The notes: generated from the sequence alone by a model not told the origin. Shown: positions 33,499 through 47,040, counted from the stretch's first letter. The stretch is DNA of 64,000 bases from Primula veris (GCA_963682055.1 OY821744.1:5744835-5808834), one strand, 5' to 3'. Translations and numbers: made by a program.

Positions 33499-34761
33499 TT
33501 ATTATTTCCACAACCACAAAAAACTACTATGAGGTAAGCTACATTTTAGTGTAATACTTGTTAATTTAGTATGTTCCTAATTTGTATATATAGTTAAATA
33601 AATGCTATACAGTAAGAAATTATGTTTTCTTATTAAAAGATTTTATAAACTCATGTCAGGTTAGGGTACCCGACAGATATGAAAAGTTAACTATGTTCTC
33701 GATCGCGAAATTAACGAGTCAGAAGAATACTCGATAAAGCCGGGTCAAAATCGTTTCAGGGCAGGGGTGGGGCGAAAATCAGGATATGATCGGGTTTCGG
33801 TAACATATTAGTTTTTTTCATTTCCCTAACTAGCTAGGAGACCCTTTCATATCCAATTGACACTCTTGTTTTCTTATCCGTTTCTCTAGGAAACAAAAAT
33901 CATATCCGTTTGTTTCAAAGTAAAAGTTTTACATGAGAAAAATATTTTCATGATAAAGTTTTACAATGAAAACTTTTATTTGTATTTCATTTACGGGCGG
34001 TTGGTGCATAAAAATTTTTTCATCTAAAATTTTATAAAAAAATTAATTTCTTTTACAAATTATTTTTTAAACAAATAATTGGTAAAAATCGCAACATATA
34101 TAAGAAAATCTAGTTAAATGCATATTTTCTTTCATATAGCTCACTTGTAATAACTTATAATTTTCAACCTATAAATTCATAAAATTAGAAGTATAGAAGA
34201 TATTATTGACTATTTTTTACCTTTTTTTTTAAATTTTCTTGGGTTTTTTAATATTTTTTTGAATTTTTATATTTTCCACTTTTTATTATTTTTTTAGATT
34301 TTTTCCTATTTTTTATTTTTATTGGTTAATTAGATTTTAGCTTTTTAAAATTTTCTTCGGTTTTTTTAGAAATTTCAGATTTTTTTTTCCGTTTTTTGTT
34401 ATTTTTTAGAAAATTTCCTATTTTTTACTTTTTTTTATTGGTTAATTAGATGGAATTGGACTAAATATTAAATAATTTTGAAAGATTAACCTATAATTAA
34501 TAATAGTTACAATACTAGTATTAGAAAAAATATAGAGAGAGGCTCCGTAAACCGTTTACGACTTTATTTGCGGGGTAACCGTTTCTTCCCATTTTACTGG
34601 ATATGTGGGAAAAGTTTTTCAAAAAAAATTGTTTTACGTTAAACCAATCAATCGAAAAATTTATTTTATCCGTAAATGTTTGTTTACACCCATTTTACAA
34701 CAAAACAAACAGAGTTAGTATCATGTCCTACCAAGTTTTACAATTCAACCGGACGTACAAT
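33499..34761. other. AT-rich intergenic DNA
   Basis: Very T-rich (34190-34450). A GC-richer island at 33655-33800 (GGGCAGGGGTGGGGCGAAAA) resembles the inside of plant hAT derivatives but has no clear ends. No gene. Confidence 0.35.
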
Positions 34762-35456
34762 TAGGACTGTAAATAAGATGAGTTGTTCGTGAAATTGTTC
34801 ATTTTCGGCTCGGCTAATATTCGGTTCGTGTTCGTTCATTTATAAATGAACACGATAATTAACAAGAATACAATGTTCGTATATTAAGTGAATTGAACAT
34901 GAACATGAACATGTCTCTGTTCGGTTCGTCTAAATTCGTATTCGTGTCTATATATAAAGTTTAATAAAATAAAAAACTAAATATATTAATGATATAACAA
35001 AAACTAATATCACTACACAATTAATAAACTTATTTATGCTATACTAATATAAACGATATGTTTGTATCGTTTCGATCTTATTATGGTAATTTATATCATC
35101 ATACTATAAATACAGTCACCGATTTTATCGTTAAATGTTCAACTCGTTAAAGTAATTATACGTATGTAAAAAAGAATTTATACAATATATAAAATTAAAG
35201 TTATATGTGAACTATTTTATCCTATTTAACAATATAATAATATATGATAAAATTAAAATATATTTTAAAAATAAAGAAAAACATTTTTTTTTCCCGTTAT
35301 TGAATGTTTTTGAAGAAATTAGATATTCACGAACAATTCGTGTTCGGTTCATGTTCGTCAAATGTTCGTTCGTATTTAAATGAACATGAGCTTTAGTTCA
35401 TAAACTGAACATGAACAGATGCTTGTTCGGTTTGTTTCGTTTCATTTACAGTTCTA
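34762..35456. mobile_element. hAT non-autonomous element with perfect 8-bp target duplication
   Basis: A 695-bp element that starts TAGGACTGTAAAT and ends ATTTACAGTTCTA (inverted repeats, one mismatch over 13). The 8-mer CGTACAAT flanks it at 34754-34761 and 35457-35464. Many GTTCG / CGAAC and TGAACATGAACA strings crowd both ends, a usual hAT subterminal pattern. No transposase is encoded. Confidence 0.9.
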
Positions 35457-35464
35457 CGTACAAT

Positions 35465-35816
35465 GCATGTAACAAAACTAGTAAGATACATTATCAAGTT
35501 TTACCATTTTGGTTCCCGACCTATCTACAACCACATAATTGAATCAAGTAACCATAATATATGTGAGTGAAACAATTGTTGGATTGGATACCAAAACGTA
35601 CAAGTCCATACGTAGAATACCAAATTGTTAAAAATACGATAGTATTGAGGTAGTAAATAAGTTACTATTTACTTTTTATTTTTTTATTTTTGCCTCATGA
35701 TATATATATATATATATATATACATCACCGATAGTGATTGACGGAGAGGGAGAATTTTGGTGGAGAGAGAGAGAGAGAATAGAATAAATATTAAAGGAAA
35801 AAAAAGAGAGAATAAA
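35465..35816 (+). promoter_or_regulatory. ARPC2 promoter and 5' UTR
   Basis: A (TA)n tract at about 35700-35722 is followed by a purine-rich GAGAGA leader (about 35740-35815) leading to the ATG at 35817. GA-rich leaders are common in plant 5' UTRs. The transcription start was not determined. Confidence 0.45.
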
Positions 35817-38800
35817 ATGATACTTTTGGAATCTCATTCGAAATATCTTCTCCAGATCTTAACCAATCGTATTCACAAGTAACTTTAATTCTAATTTCCT
35901 CATTTTGGTTATAGTGTTGTTAATTGTTAGCTAGTGATTTCTTAGGGTATTTCAATTTTGTTATTTTTTTTTTTGTAAGGATTAGTAATTAGAATATGGG
36001 ATTTAAATTGTGTCACATTTCAAAGAGTAGCTTTTTTAATACTTAATCTGAAGCTTTAAATTATTTACTCGATTTTAGAATTAAAATTTGGAATGTTGGG
36101 TTATCATAAATAGTTATTATTTTTGGTCAAAAAGCAATTGATAAAAAGACTTGCTTTAAAAAAGCTGCAGTGTAGTGTTTGGCACCACTTAATTTTCAAC
36201 TTATAAGTGATTTATAAATTAAATTTTTTGATAAATCATTAGTTACCTTTTTAACTTATAAGTGAGTTGTAAATATACAAACACATTCTATTTGAAAATT
36301 TTAAAATTTTGGAAACTTTAATATGAAAAAGCTAAAACCCTCCGCAAACTCCTAGTTTATAAAATAAAAGATAAGAAAATCTGGGTTTTTGTTATATTAT
36401 ATTTTCTTTTATAATTCTGGCCGATCGGAGTATTGTTCTTAGTTTCGGATACAATACAGTTTATAAAAACATAGGCAAAGTGCATTAAAAAGGAGACCTG
36501 GTCATTGTGTAAAAGATGTTTAGTGCTTTATTTTTGTAGATTCAGATGAAGTTGAATTTAAAATGTGTTACTTTGCGATGAGCATTGCGGTTTTCTTAGA
36601 AGAAAAACATTGCTTTTATAGTTAGATTATAGTTTTTAGAATAAAAACCATATGGTTTGGAGTTTGGACTACTATTGTTTCCTCTTTTGTTCTGACAGCG
36701 ATTTTTGAAGTCTGGTTGTAGTTGAGTGATCCTAATGTCGTATTCAAGTAAAACGCGATGTTGTTGGGAGTAATTAAGTAACATTTTTAGGAAATGTCAG
36801 CGAGTGAATTGCGTTAAACTATTACTTAACCCTATGGATTAAGATGAATGGGATTTAAATTGGGTTGCGTTTCAGAGAGAATTGCGATGATACATAAAAA
36901 AATGCTTGGTCTTATTGTAGGCTAGTAATAAGTTTATAATTTTTACATTAAAAATGAAAAAAATAGATTTTTATGTTGTTTGGTACTCTGGCTTGACTGC
37001 ACATGTGGAAGTCTGATGGGTGCGAGTATTGTTCTTATTATTGAATGCATTTTATTGAAAAACAGGGTTAGAAAAGAAACATACTCCCTCCGTTCTCATT
37101 TAATTGTCCACTACGAAACTACGTGCAATTTTGACCGGCTTATAACTTATATCAAAATTGTTGGAATGATTTTTTTTAAAATCTAATCATAAAATTTAAC
37201 ATTTGAACTATATTATCAACTTTTGAAAATTTTCATTCCGACAATTTTGATACAAGTTCTTGGCCGGTCAAAATTGCACGTAGTTTCGTAGTGGACAATT
37301 AAATAGGAACGGAGGGAGTATTTTATTAGGGTCAATTTAGTGAGTGAATTGGGTTCAAGTGTTCTTTGATGGTTTTGCAACACATATTAATGGAATTTCT
37401 TCTGGATTAATTAGAGAACTATAAATGAATCTCGTGATCAATATAATTTAAATATAAGCGTCTTATAAGAGATCTTCTCCATTTGTTCCGAAATCCACTA
37501 TCTCAACCTTTTATTTTGGACCAAATTTCAGACAGTATAATGAAAATCCTAGGTTGTTAGTTACTATCATAGAAAGTTTGTTTAAAAGTCACAAATCATT
37601 TAATATTTTCTTTGGAGCAATGTGATGTCCAAATGGTTGCTTCAAAATGGAGAAAATTCCTATCCGACCCGAATAAATATCGGAAGCACATAGTGAAGAA
37701 ACAATAAAGAGTATTTACACTTTGTAGTTGTCCAACCTTAAAGGTTAAAATTTATTGTGTGTATTGTAGTTGAAAAAATGAAGCGTTCTTGGTCTCTTTT
37801 TTATATCCGTACTAGGTTGAAAGATTGATTTTACCTTGGCTATTCTGAACACTATTTCTTTTTCTTTCGTTCTTCATTTCTACCTGCCTGTAAATATTTC
37901 CTCTGACAATTAATTATCTGAATTGTAGGTTGTCCTAATATTGGTTGTTTACATGTTCTATTTTAATACTCCTATCTAACAATATCGCAAGCTTTCAGCT
38001 TATTCCTTTAGTTATGAAATCTTTTATCTTTCACAACTGCATGTCTTAATATTATCACAAATTTATTTGCCATTGCTCCAGCCTTGAGAAAGGAGTTGAG
38101 CTGGACTCTCAATGGGTGGAGTTTGACGATATTCGCTACCAAATCCAGGTAGTTTAAATCTATAATTTTATTGCTTAGAATCAATTTTGTTTCACTACAG
38201 TTTGAGATATTCTTTCACTACAATTTGAGATATTCTTTCACGTAGTGGGTCTTAATCAGCGAGATCATAATAAATTTTGTAGCTGATCTCGCATTGAAGG
38301 GGTTGGGGCGTTACTTTTGCACTTTTACCTTTGGTTTAAGAGTGATTGTTATAGACGGACCTTGTATCTGATTTATGTTTAAATTCATGAATGACGAATT
38401 GTCAATCATTTTACTTAGGTGCAAAGAAATCTACACCAACATGTAATAAAAAAAATCTGTCTATTAGGAGAAATATCACTTTTGTTCACCAACCTATGAA
38501 CTTTTGGCAATTAGGACATCATATGATTAAATTTCACAACTTATAGATACCAACCTACACAAAATCGAACAATCAGTATACCCCCCTATAAAAATTCACA
38601 ACTTAGACACCAATCTACTTAAAATCATAGCAAAATTCACAGCTTAAGCACCAGTCCACTTGAAATCTTATAGAGTTAGTACCTCAACCTTATTAAAACT
38701 CATGAGGGGTTAAGAGTTTAAATTTTAACACCGGTCTACTAATTCTTCAATTTTGTTAAGATTGGTGCTTAGTTTTTAACCATCGTGGTTTTTGAGTTAA

Positions 38801-41800
38801 AATCTCAAAGCTAGTGTACTAAATGTTTGATTTTGTGTAGACTGGTGTCTATAAAATTAACCGTAATTGTGACTTGTAAGGTATACTAATCGTTGAAAGC
38901 TAATAGACCGGTGTACAAAAATCGAAAATTGAAATTCTTCCTACTTTGGATCTGGACTTTTGAATGTCTGAAGGCTTCAATTAACTAAATTGGTATATGT
39001 TTCACAGGCAACCATGAAGAATCCACATATCTTGGTATTGTCTGTATCATTACCAACACCACCTCCAGAAACTATTTTCCCTGGTGGACTTCCTTTTGGT
39101 GCAATTGAAGCAATAAAAGCATTATATGGTGTTGTTGTTCAGATTCTTGATCCTCCAAGAGATGGTTTTAATCTCACCATGAAAGTGAACTTAACTAAAT
39201 TTCCTCCAGATGAAGGTTCAAGGAGTTTCTTTTTATAAGGTCACTATAAGCTTGCCACAGCTATGCTAGATCACATAAATGTATTAATTTTCAAGTTATT
39301 CACATCCAATATGTAGATTTAGCTTGACTTCTTTATTAGTCATCGCATTATTATTCTCATCGTTCTCTTTTAGTCATACTTATGAGTTAAAAGTAAAATA
39401 TATAGTCTTACATTCCTTAGTGATGCTTGAAACTTCGTCATGCTTTACATATCTATAATACTGCAAGAATGAGCAACTATAGATTAGTATGTCTTTCATT
39501 TTTCAAAAGGATCTTTTTGATATCTAAACAGTTGAGGAAATTAAACATTTCCCTTAGTTTTAGTTCAGTTTTCAGAATAATTCCCTTCCCTATTGCTAAT
39601 GCAATTTTTAAAGTTTCAGTTATTGTTCTTTTACAGAGTACAAAAAAAATCTTTTAGTGAAGATTGCATCTATAAGAGAAGTGGTAATGGGCGCCCCACT
39701 AAGAGTAGCTCTGAAACACCTCGCTTCTAGGACTGTAGCTCCTAATACAGACGGCCTAATCTCTCTTGTTCATCGACCTATGGAGTCTTTTTTCCTTATT
39801 CCTCAGGTACACTTAATTTCATGATATCAATTTCCTCTACATCATGACCTTTTATTTTACAGTATATGGTTTTGGTATATTTTTGAGTCAATTGTTACGC
39901 TTCGACAATATATTGCTTCTTCATTGTAGCATTTGAGTCCATTTATTAATCCAATACCATTTTGTGGTTAATATGGCAGGCAGAAAAAGTAACTATAGTG
40001 TTTCCTATGAGATTCAAGGATTCCATAGATATTGTTTTGGCAACTTCTTTCTTACAGGTAATTCTAATATCTCTAATTAATTATTATTTCGATGCAAAAA
40101 ATTGAGGGCACAGTCCGCAAAGTCTCTTGTTTGTGTCGTTACTTCTGTCTTTAGAATTCATTAAATTTTGTGTCCTTAATTTTCCCTATTATCTTTTAGG
40201 AATTTGTTGAAGCGAGACGTAGCACAGGTCTCACCAATGCCCCTCCTTGTATATGGTCTTCAACGCCTCCACCAGAACTGAAGGGTGCCCCTGTTGAGGC
40301 TTTATCAACAAATGCTGGATTTGTCTCATTTGGTACTGCTATAATCCCACTTTGCTAAGGTTTTGAGAAATATTTTTCTCATCTTCTAATCCATCATATT
40401 GTGCTTGGTCATTGCAGTCATTTTCCCACGGCATATAGAAGGCAAAAAGCTTGACAAAACTGTTTGGAATTTGTCAACATTCTATGCGTATGTAAATTAT
40501 CATGTTAAGGTATGTCCTTTTTGGCTTATAAAGTGATTTTTAAATATAGCATGTTTGGTCGTAACTTATAAGTGAAACCTTGTTTGGTGGAGACGTCTGA
40601 GATAGTGATATCCTTATTGTAGGCAACCTGTTTAAATGAGTTTTCTTTGTTTAAGAGACTTTTCAAAACATAAAAAGAATCAATTGGTAGAGAACTTACC
40701 AAACAAGGCCTGACTTTTGTCTTTCCCTTTGTGTTTATGTTACCTATGTGCATTTAAAACAGTGTTCAGAGGGATTTATGCACACCCGGATGAGAAGACG
40801 CGTGGAGACATTGATTGAGGTAACAACTTCTCATCCTTGATATATGTATATGTCTTCTCTGTAGACTGTAGTTGCCCAATTGCTTTCTTCAACTATTGTT
40901 TTGCTGTCAAAATGCCCAATGGGTTAGTTCAGTGTCTTACTTTTGACCGGGATGATATATGACTTGTTATGGAACAGAATTTGCACATCATTGCAAATGT
41001 GTGTACTTGTTTTTGGTAGAAATTAGAAAACATTTATATTCCACTAGAGAGATTGATTGTTTCAGAAGGCAACAATTTTGTCAATTTATTGCTCAGGTGG
41101 CAAAGTTGCAATTTTGTGTGCTTTAATTAAGACGTGTAGCAAAAACAAGGTGGAAAGTGTCATTTTAGGAAATTGAACCATTTGCATAGACAAAAGTGGC
41201 ATGATCTAAAAGTAGGGTCAACTGTTTAAGAAATTTAAATATCATCCTAGTTTATACTGTCCGGAGTGTATAGTGAATAGTTTGAACTTTGAAGTGTTTA
41301 AAGAGTGAGTAGGTTTTCCAAAAAGATTAGGCTAAAACCAGGTAAAGCTTTAGGATTTTTTCATAATCTGGTTGGGTTTAGTTTCTAGCTCAGCGTTTAC
41401 TAAAGTTTTTTATTTAGGGGGGTTGATACCGTAGTTGCGATGTAGGGAAACGAAAGCATGAAGCGTAACTGAAAAAATATGAAAAGTGAAAAAATTAAAA
41501 TTTCTAGAATTTACACGTGACGTGAAATAATGAGAAATGGAAAACGAGAAGCGGAAAACGGCAAATGTGGTTTTCAAAAGGGGAAATGAGTTTCCTGGCA
41601 ACTATGGTCCTCTTGTGCTTTCCTATGGTTTAGACTTCATGGGTATTAATGTGAAGGATTAATCCGGTACTATGCTGAAAACAACTATCATTAATATAAC
41701 CATTTGTTTACGTTGACCTCACTTTCGTCAATTATCGAAGTGGTTAGAATTTTGTACAATTATAAAATATGCTTATTGTTAAGTCTCATTTGAGAGAACA

Positions 41801-42028
41801 TCTCACAAATTATGCATGTAATGTCTTCAGGCTCTAGAACGTGCCAAACCAGATGCAGATAATGCAAAGAAAACTGGGCAAAATCGATCTTTCAAGCGAA
41901 TGGTTTGTATTTACAGCACCATGTTCCTCTTATTCTTTCAATAGTTGTGATTTGAGAACTCATTTGATTACATTTTTGCTTCATTTTTTCAGAGCCTTAA
42001 GGAAGCAAGGAGCGGAAGGAAGTTGTAA
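35817..42028 (+). CDS. ARPC2A: Actin-related protein 2/3 complex subunit 2 (ARPC2, p34)
   Basis: Ten coding exons (35817-35878, 38082-38148, 39008-39215, 39637-39806, 39980-40057, 40200-40332, 40418-40509, 40763-40819, 41831-41902, 41993-42028) join at GT-AG sites to 324 residues. ARPC2 forms, with ARPC4, the structural core of the ARP2/3 complex that nucleates branched actin filaments at the cell cortex; the Arabidopsis gene is DISTORTED2. Seen: the conserved start MILLESHSKYLLQ, then GVELDSQWVEFDD, LDPPRDGFNL, IREVVMGAPLR, HLASRTVAP, VTIVFPMRFKDS, SFLQEFVEARR, NAGFVSFVIFPRH, TVWNLSTFYAYVNYHVK and GFMHTRMRRRVE. No break is visible. The first intron (2.2 kb) carries a Stowaway MITE. It lies tail to tail with TAF11. 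Confidence 0.95.
37084..37318. mobile_element. Stowaway MITE, copy 2, in ARPC2 intron 1
   Basis: A 235-bp element that begins CTCCCTCCGTTCTCATTTAA and ends ATAGGAACGGAGGGAG, with TA on both sides (37082-37083, 37319-37320). The ends are near-perfect inverted repeats and the internal arms are also complementary (ACGTGCAATTTTGACCGGC / GGCCGGTCAAAATTGCACGT). Tc1/mariner (Stowaway) type. Confidence 0.93.
38468..38945. repeat. Repeat-rich segment in ARPC2 intron 2, possible old MULE-type element
   Basis: The ends GGAGAAATATCACTTTTG and (inverted) GGAAGAATTTCAATTTTC are similar. Inside, ACACCAATCTACT / AGACTGGTGTCT type strings recur in both orientations. No convincing target duplication. Confidence 0.35.
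40578..40708. mobile_element. Small MITE in ARPC2 intron 7
   Basis: CCTTGTTTGGT at the left and ACCAAACAAGG at the right form an 11-bp perfect inverted repeat enclosing 131 bp of AT-rich text. Target duplication unclear. Confidence 0.45.
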
Positions 42029-42874
42029 GGCTGGAGACTATGGTAATGTGTAAAATGGTAGCTTTGAGTACATTCTGGAAGTCGACAAGCTCAATGTGAA
42101 CTAATTGTAATTTCTTAACAGTGGCTTTAGTTGATAGTTCAACCTAGTTATTGTGTTAGGTTGAATCCTCTTTACTTTTGAAATAGTGACGTGGAAATAT
42201 TTATTTCAATCAAAGTGTTCTTCTTTTGTAGCCAGTGCCTGATGGTTGGGAGTTATCAAACGTAAACTTTCTTCTTATTTCTGTGTTAATGTTTTACCAA
42301 TTGAAACTCAAAACGAATCTTCATAGAAGATTAAACATAATTTGGTTTATTTTTTGTTAACCTTGTCCAAGGAATTCCAATAACTGCTGATTTTTGTCCA
42401 CATTGTCAAGTTATATTAAAATCTTTTGCGTGTAACAATCTTTACATCCATCAACCACCCAACTATAATTAGCCTACAGGCTACGAGGTTGACATAATCC
42501 AGTCCACAACACGCTGAAAAATCCGTAATTAGCATTTAACTCCCCATCACAATTTCTGTAATACGCATAGAACTATTATTATGCACTAACAAATATTTTG
42601 CAAGACTCAAGAAACAATAAACTGCAACGCAAGAGTTAAAGAGTAAGACTCTACAAACTAAACAGAAAATGAATCGTCTTGTATCCACAGGCGGAGAGAA
42701 CCAACACTCTAAAACAGCCTTTTCAGATGCATAACCAAAATCATAGTAAGATTACTAAAAGCAACAAGAAAATAAAATAAGACTTTTAAGACAAATATTT
42801 ATAAGATGTGACTAGTCTACTTCACAAGCTAAAATACAGAAGAACATAACATATGATGTTTTCCCGTGGTCAAT
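42029..42874. other. Convergent 3' region between ARPC2 and TAF11
   Basis: About 850 bp with the 3' UTRs of both genes; no coding sequence. The two transcripts may end close together or overlap. Confidence 0.5.
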
Positions 42875-45800
42875 CTATTTGAAAAGCCTTGGTACTGATT
42901 TTTTTGGTATCTTGCCTTCAAGTTTTAATCTTCTGTAAGACTCCCGAATGTGGCAGGGCCTGATCGGCCCACTGTCTTTTCTCTCCGCCATGACAACTCT
43001 AGCTGCAATTATATAAAAAGAAGTTCATCAAAATCAATAGTGTAACTAAGCATCAAAATTCCAGCTTTTGCTAATAAGTGTGTTGCTCGCAAATTTCAAA
43101 TTTATCATGGTCTGAGAAAACCATAGTATAATTTTAAAGACTTTCAGATACCTGTTTCAACAAGCTCTCCCACAAACATCTTTGCTATTCCTGCCACAAC
43201 GATCGTCATTGGTACAGATATTTTTTGACTCCCGGTAATGCTTACTAATAACTGCATTTATATCAATGCAATCATATTAGCAAGTGAATGAACAAAATAG
43301 ATTTTTTTTGTAATCTTCCATCAATGCTTGAATTAATCAAAGCCGAAGTGGCATATTAACACAAAAATCAATACTATAATTTAACTTAGAAGAACTGCAA
43401 ATAAAGAGGTATGACAAGCGCTTAACAAATTACCCTTTTCATGACCGACTTCTGAAATCCTGAACGACGAAAGGACTCGTACCTAGTCATTTGTTCCTCC
43501 GTGAACTGAGACAAAATGGATCTGGGAAAAGCATCATCAAATGAAAGAGTTATTAAAAGAGAATACCTTGATGTCCAGATAACAAGAAAAGAGAAGCATG
43601 GTCTTTGTTGAACAATTAGGGAGTAGTAATTTTGGTTGCCAAAAAGAATGTCTATGGAACTGAATTGAAGTGAAACAATATCCATATGCAGGGAAAGATG
43701 CAGTGATAAACTATGGGAAAGATGCAGTGAAAAAATATGTAAATAGGAGTATGTTCGTCTGGAAAGGTTTTGATAACATTTCATAGTGGGCAAGAACCCA
43801 CACTCAAAAAACTAGGAGGTGCAGGGTTTGAGTCTTATTAAGGAGGGTATGTGTGATAGCATTTAATCCTCCTAAATAATATTTTAAAGAAGAAAAAAAA
43901 GAAGGATGGACATTAACTGACAACAAACAAAATAAAAAAAGAATAAAATATTGAAACCTTAAATCTACCTCTTCTTGAAAATCTAAGCGATCGGTTCCCA
44001 TGAACCATGGAAATTCATCTCAATCATAGTGCAAGCAAGAAAGTAGCTCTAAACGAATCACTTACTAAACACTAGGACACCGCACCTTTTAAAATCAAAG
44101 CTTTGAAAAGTGAGTTTTGAAATGTAACTTATGATGAGCCCAATGACAAAAGCCAAATCACTTGAGTTAAAAGGACAATATGTCGGTGTAGTTTTTATGG
44201 GGCTAGCCTTAGCCAAAACTAGTTTGGTTGCCTTAAAACCAATATGATCGTACAAAGATTAGCACCAGAGATGGCCTTAGCCAAAAATATGTAGGGGCTT
44301 GACTGAGCATTGCCGCATGGTCATGCTAGAACTCATCCTATTGAACAAAAGCCAGTTAAATCTACAAAGCCTTCATTATCAAGTCGGTTTCATTACGTAT
44401 TTACATACTTACAGGGAGGAGCTATGTAGTTAGTAAAGCCACCGTCCCAAAATCATTAACCCCTTACCTATAGCACTATTTCTCGAGGATAATTTAGTGG
44501 CCTCAAACCCATAAAAAAAATCAATTCATATGACTTTCGAACTGTCTCCCAATTGATGATTTTTGCTGACATGGAAAACTACTATATGTGAAGAGCAAAA
44601 CTCACTGTTCTAGCTTTTAAAGCTGCTATATTCTGGATATACCAATTATACCCTTGCTCATCACTCTTTGTGAGGTAGTTATAGGGGTAAGCATGTTATA
44701 AGTGATACCCACCGAGAATTGTCCCAGTCTCACTTAAACTATGCACAATTCCCACCTTGCAGCTGCAGGGGTTCTATCTGTCAATCTGTTTTTCTATGAT
44801 AAAAAGAAAATCATTTTTAAAAGGGATTTTTATAGTGTGATTTTCCTATTTTATTTATTAAGGCTTATTTTAGTAGCCTCGAACTTTAACTAATATCACT
44901 TCACAATTCATGCCGCATACTAGTGTTACTTTTTTCAAATGGGCTTTCACAATTTGAATAAATCCATCCGGCATAAAATTACTGCTTAACACACTGTAGT
45001 TCGAGAAGTTTTTTAGTAACCTCAAACTTGAACTTATATCACATCATAACTTATGCAAATCTGCATAATACTGTAGTATAACTAACTTTTCAAATGGACT
45101 TAAACTAAGCAATTTTTTTGCTTAAGTCTCTTCACCCAATCCGGAAAAACTCATCCTATGCCTAAAAGCTCTTACTTAATACTCCTACATTGTACACTAA
45201 ATATACATACCTCAATTACAAACAAGAATATTTTTTGTAGCCTCAAACTTCCAACTAATATCACATCATAACTTATGCAAATCCGGACAGTAGTATTACT
45301 AATCTTTCAAATCGACTTGAATTAAGCAATATTCTTGATTTATCACTTCACCCAAACCAGAAAAATCCGCAACGTTCGTAAAAGCTCTTGATATAAGCAC
45401 TTCAATTTGATTAAACTCAATTTCTTTCTAGTTTCTTCAATTTGTATAAATCCATATCCAGACTATGAATTACGCAAACACCAACTAGAAACATATCTAA
45501 ACAGCTAGCAATTTCTATTCCCAAAAAATCACAATAAATGTAACTAAAAAAAATAAAGTAAATTAAATGAGATTAAATCCACAAATCTGCATAGTAGTAT
45601 CACTAATTTTTTACAATGGACTTAAATCAACAACTTTTTTGCTTGAATTTCTTCAAGCAATTTTGTAACATCCCCACCGTGCCTAAAAACTCTTACTTAA
45701 CACATTGTACTCTAAATATATATACTTCAATTAATCGTTAATTAAACTTAATTTCTTTCTAGTTTCTGCAATCTGTATTAATCAGTATTCTGACTATGAA

Positions 45801-46947
45801 TTACGCAAGCATCAACTAGCAACATATCTACACAGCCAGATATTATTAACTAATATCACTTCACAATTCAAGCCGCATAACATTATTACTAATCTTTCAA
45901 ATGGACTTAAAACTAAAAAGTTCTTTTGCTTAATTCATTTTCGCAATTTGAAAAAATCCTTCATGCGAAAAGTAAAACTATCACATAGGAGTAGTAACTT
46001 ATGCAAATCCGCATAGTAGTATGACTAGTTTTTCAAATAGACTTGAATAAACAATTTTTTTTTTTGCTTTAAATTTCCTCACCCAATTCGAAAAATTCCG
46101 CTCCGTGCCAAAAAGCTCTTACTTAACACACTGTACTCTACTAACATAAGTACTTCAATAAATTGCTAATTAAACTTAATTTCTTTCTAGTTTCTGCAAT
46201 TTGTGTAAATCAGTATTTAAACTAAGAATTACTCAAACATCAACTAGCAGCATATCTACACACCTAGCAATTTCTTTTTTCTTTGAAAATAAATTCCCAA
46301 ATGAATCACATCGTAACTTACGCAGCATAAAATAATTACTAAGTTTTCAAATGGACTTAAAACTAAACAATTTTTTTCACGCAATTTTTTTTAAAAAATT
46401 AATTTCTTTCTGTAATTTGAATAAAATCCGCATCCAAACTACGAATTAACGAAAGAATCAATATATCTACACAGCTAGCAATTTCCATTCCCAAATAAAC
46501 CACAATAATGTAACTAAAACAATTAAAGTAAATAAAAAAGAGAGTAAATAAATACTGCATCTTAGCCATCTTATGAGGATCAGTAGACTCCGAACCCGAA
46601 CCCGAACCCATCTTCGAAACCCTCGTATCCCCATCCATCTCATTTTTCCCATTATCATCATCATCATTATTATTATTATCATTATCCTCATTATTATTCT
46701 CATTATTATCCTCATTATTATTCTCATTATTATTATTGTTATTATTTTCGTCTTCTTCATCCATATCCATATCTTCTTCCTCATCGTAATCCTCATCCAT
46801 TTTAGCTTTCCCTTTTTCTTTTTGTTTCGAATTAGGGTTAGGGTTTTGGGTGTCTACGTCATCTTCTTGATCTGCCACGTGTACGGGTGACTCCGGCGGA
46901 GACTCGTCGGAGAACGACGCCTCGAATGGATCCTTAGACTCCTTCAT
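42875..46947 (-). CDS. TAF11: TFIID subunit 11 (TBP-associated factor TAF11)
   Basis: Four coding exons, complement(42875..43002, 43152..43251, 43434..43521, 46556..46947), join to 235 residues. TAF11 pairs with TAF13 through a histone fold inside the general transcription factor TFIID in the nucleus. Seen: conserved start MKESKDPFEASFSDESPPESP; an acidic, low-complexity N-terminal half with a long Asn/Asp/Glu tract (~residues 65-100); then DPHKMAKMQ leading into the histone fold (ILSQFTEEQMTRYESFRR, GSQKISVPMTIVVAGIAKMF, GELVETARVVMAERKDSGP) and the C-terminal helix HIRESYRRLKLEG. It ends SVPRLFK. The histone fold is split over exons 2-4. Intron 1 is 3.0 kb and full of diverged repeats. Confidence 0.94.
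44880..46480. repeat. Diverged tandem repeats in TAF11 intron 1
   Basis: Strings such as AAAAGCTCTTACTTAA, TTTCAAATGGACTTAAA, AACTTATGCAAATC and GCAACATATCTACACAGC recur four to six times in the same order and orientation, spaced a few hundred bases apart. This indicates old tandem duplications of a roughly 250-400 bp unit. No transposon ends seen. Confidence 0.6.
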
Positions 46948-46949
46948 CT

Positions 46950-47040
46950 CTCTCTCTCTCTCTCTATATATATATAAATATATGTATCTATATATCTATA
47001 CTCTTTTCGCCCAAAATAAGACGATGACTCTGTATTTATA
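46950..47040 (-). promoter_or_regulatory. TAF11 5' UTR / core promoter
   Basis: Upstream of the TAF11 ATG (minus strand) lies a (GA)n tract preceded by TA-rich text (46950-46985). A TATAAATAC string on the minus strand at about 47032-47040 could be a TATA box. Limits inferred. Confidence 0.35.

Noticed and set aside
46573..46890. 105-residue Ile-rich plus-strand frame
   Set aside because: It is the antisense of the Asn/Asp/Glu microsatellite in TAF11 exon 1.
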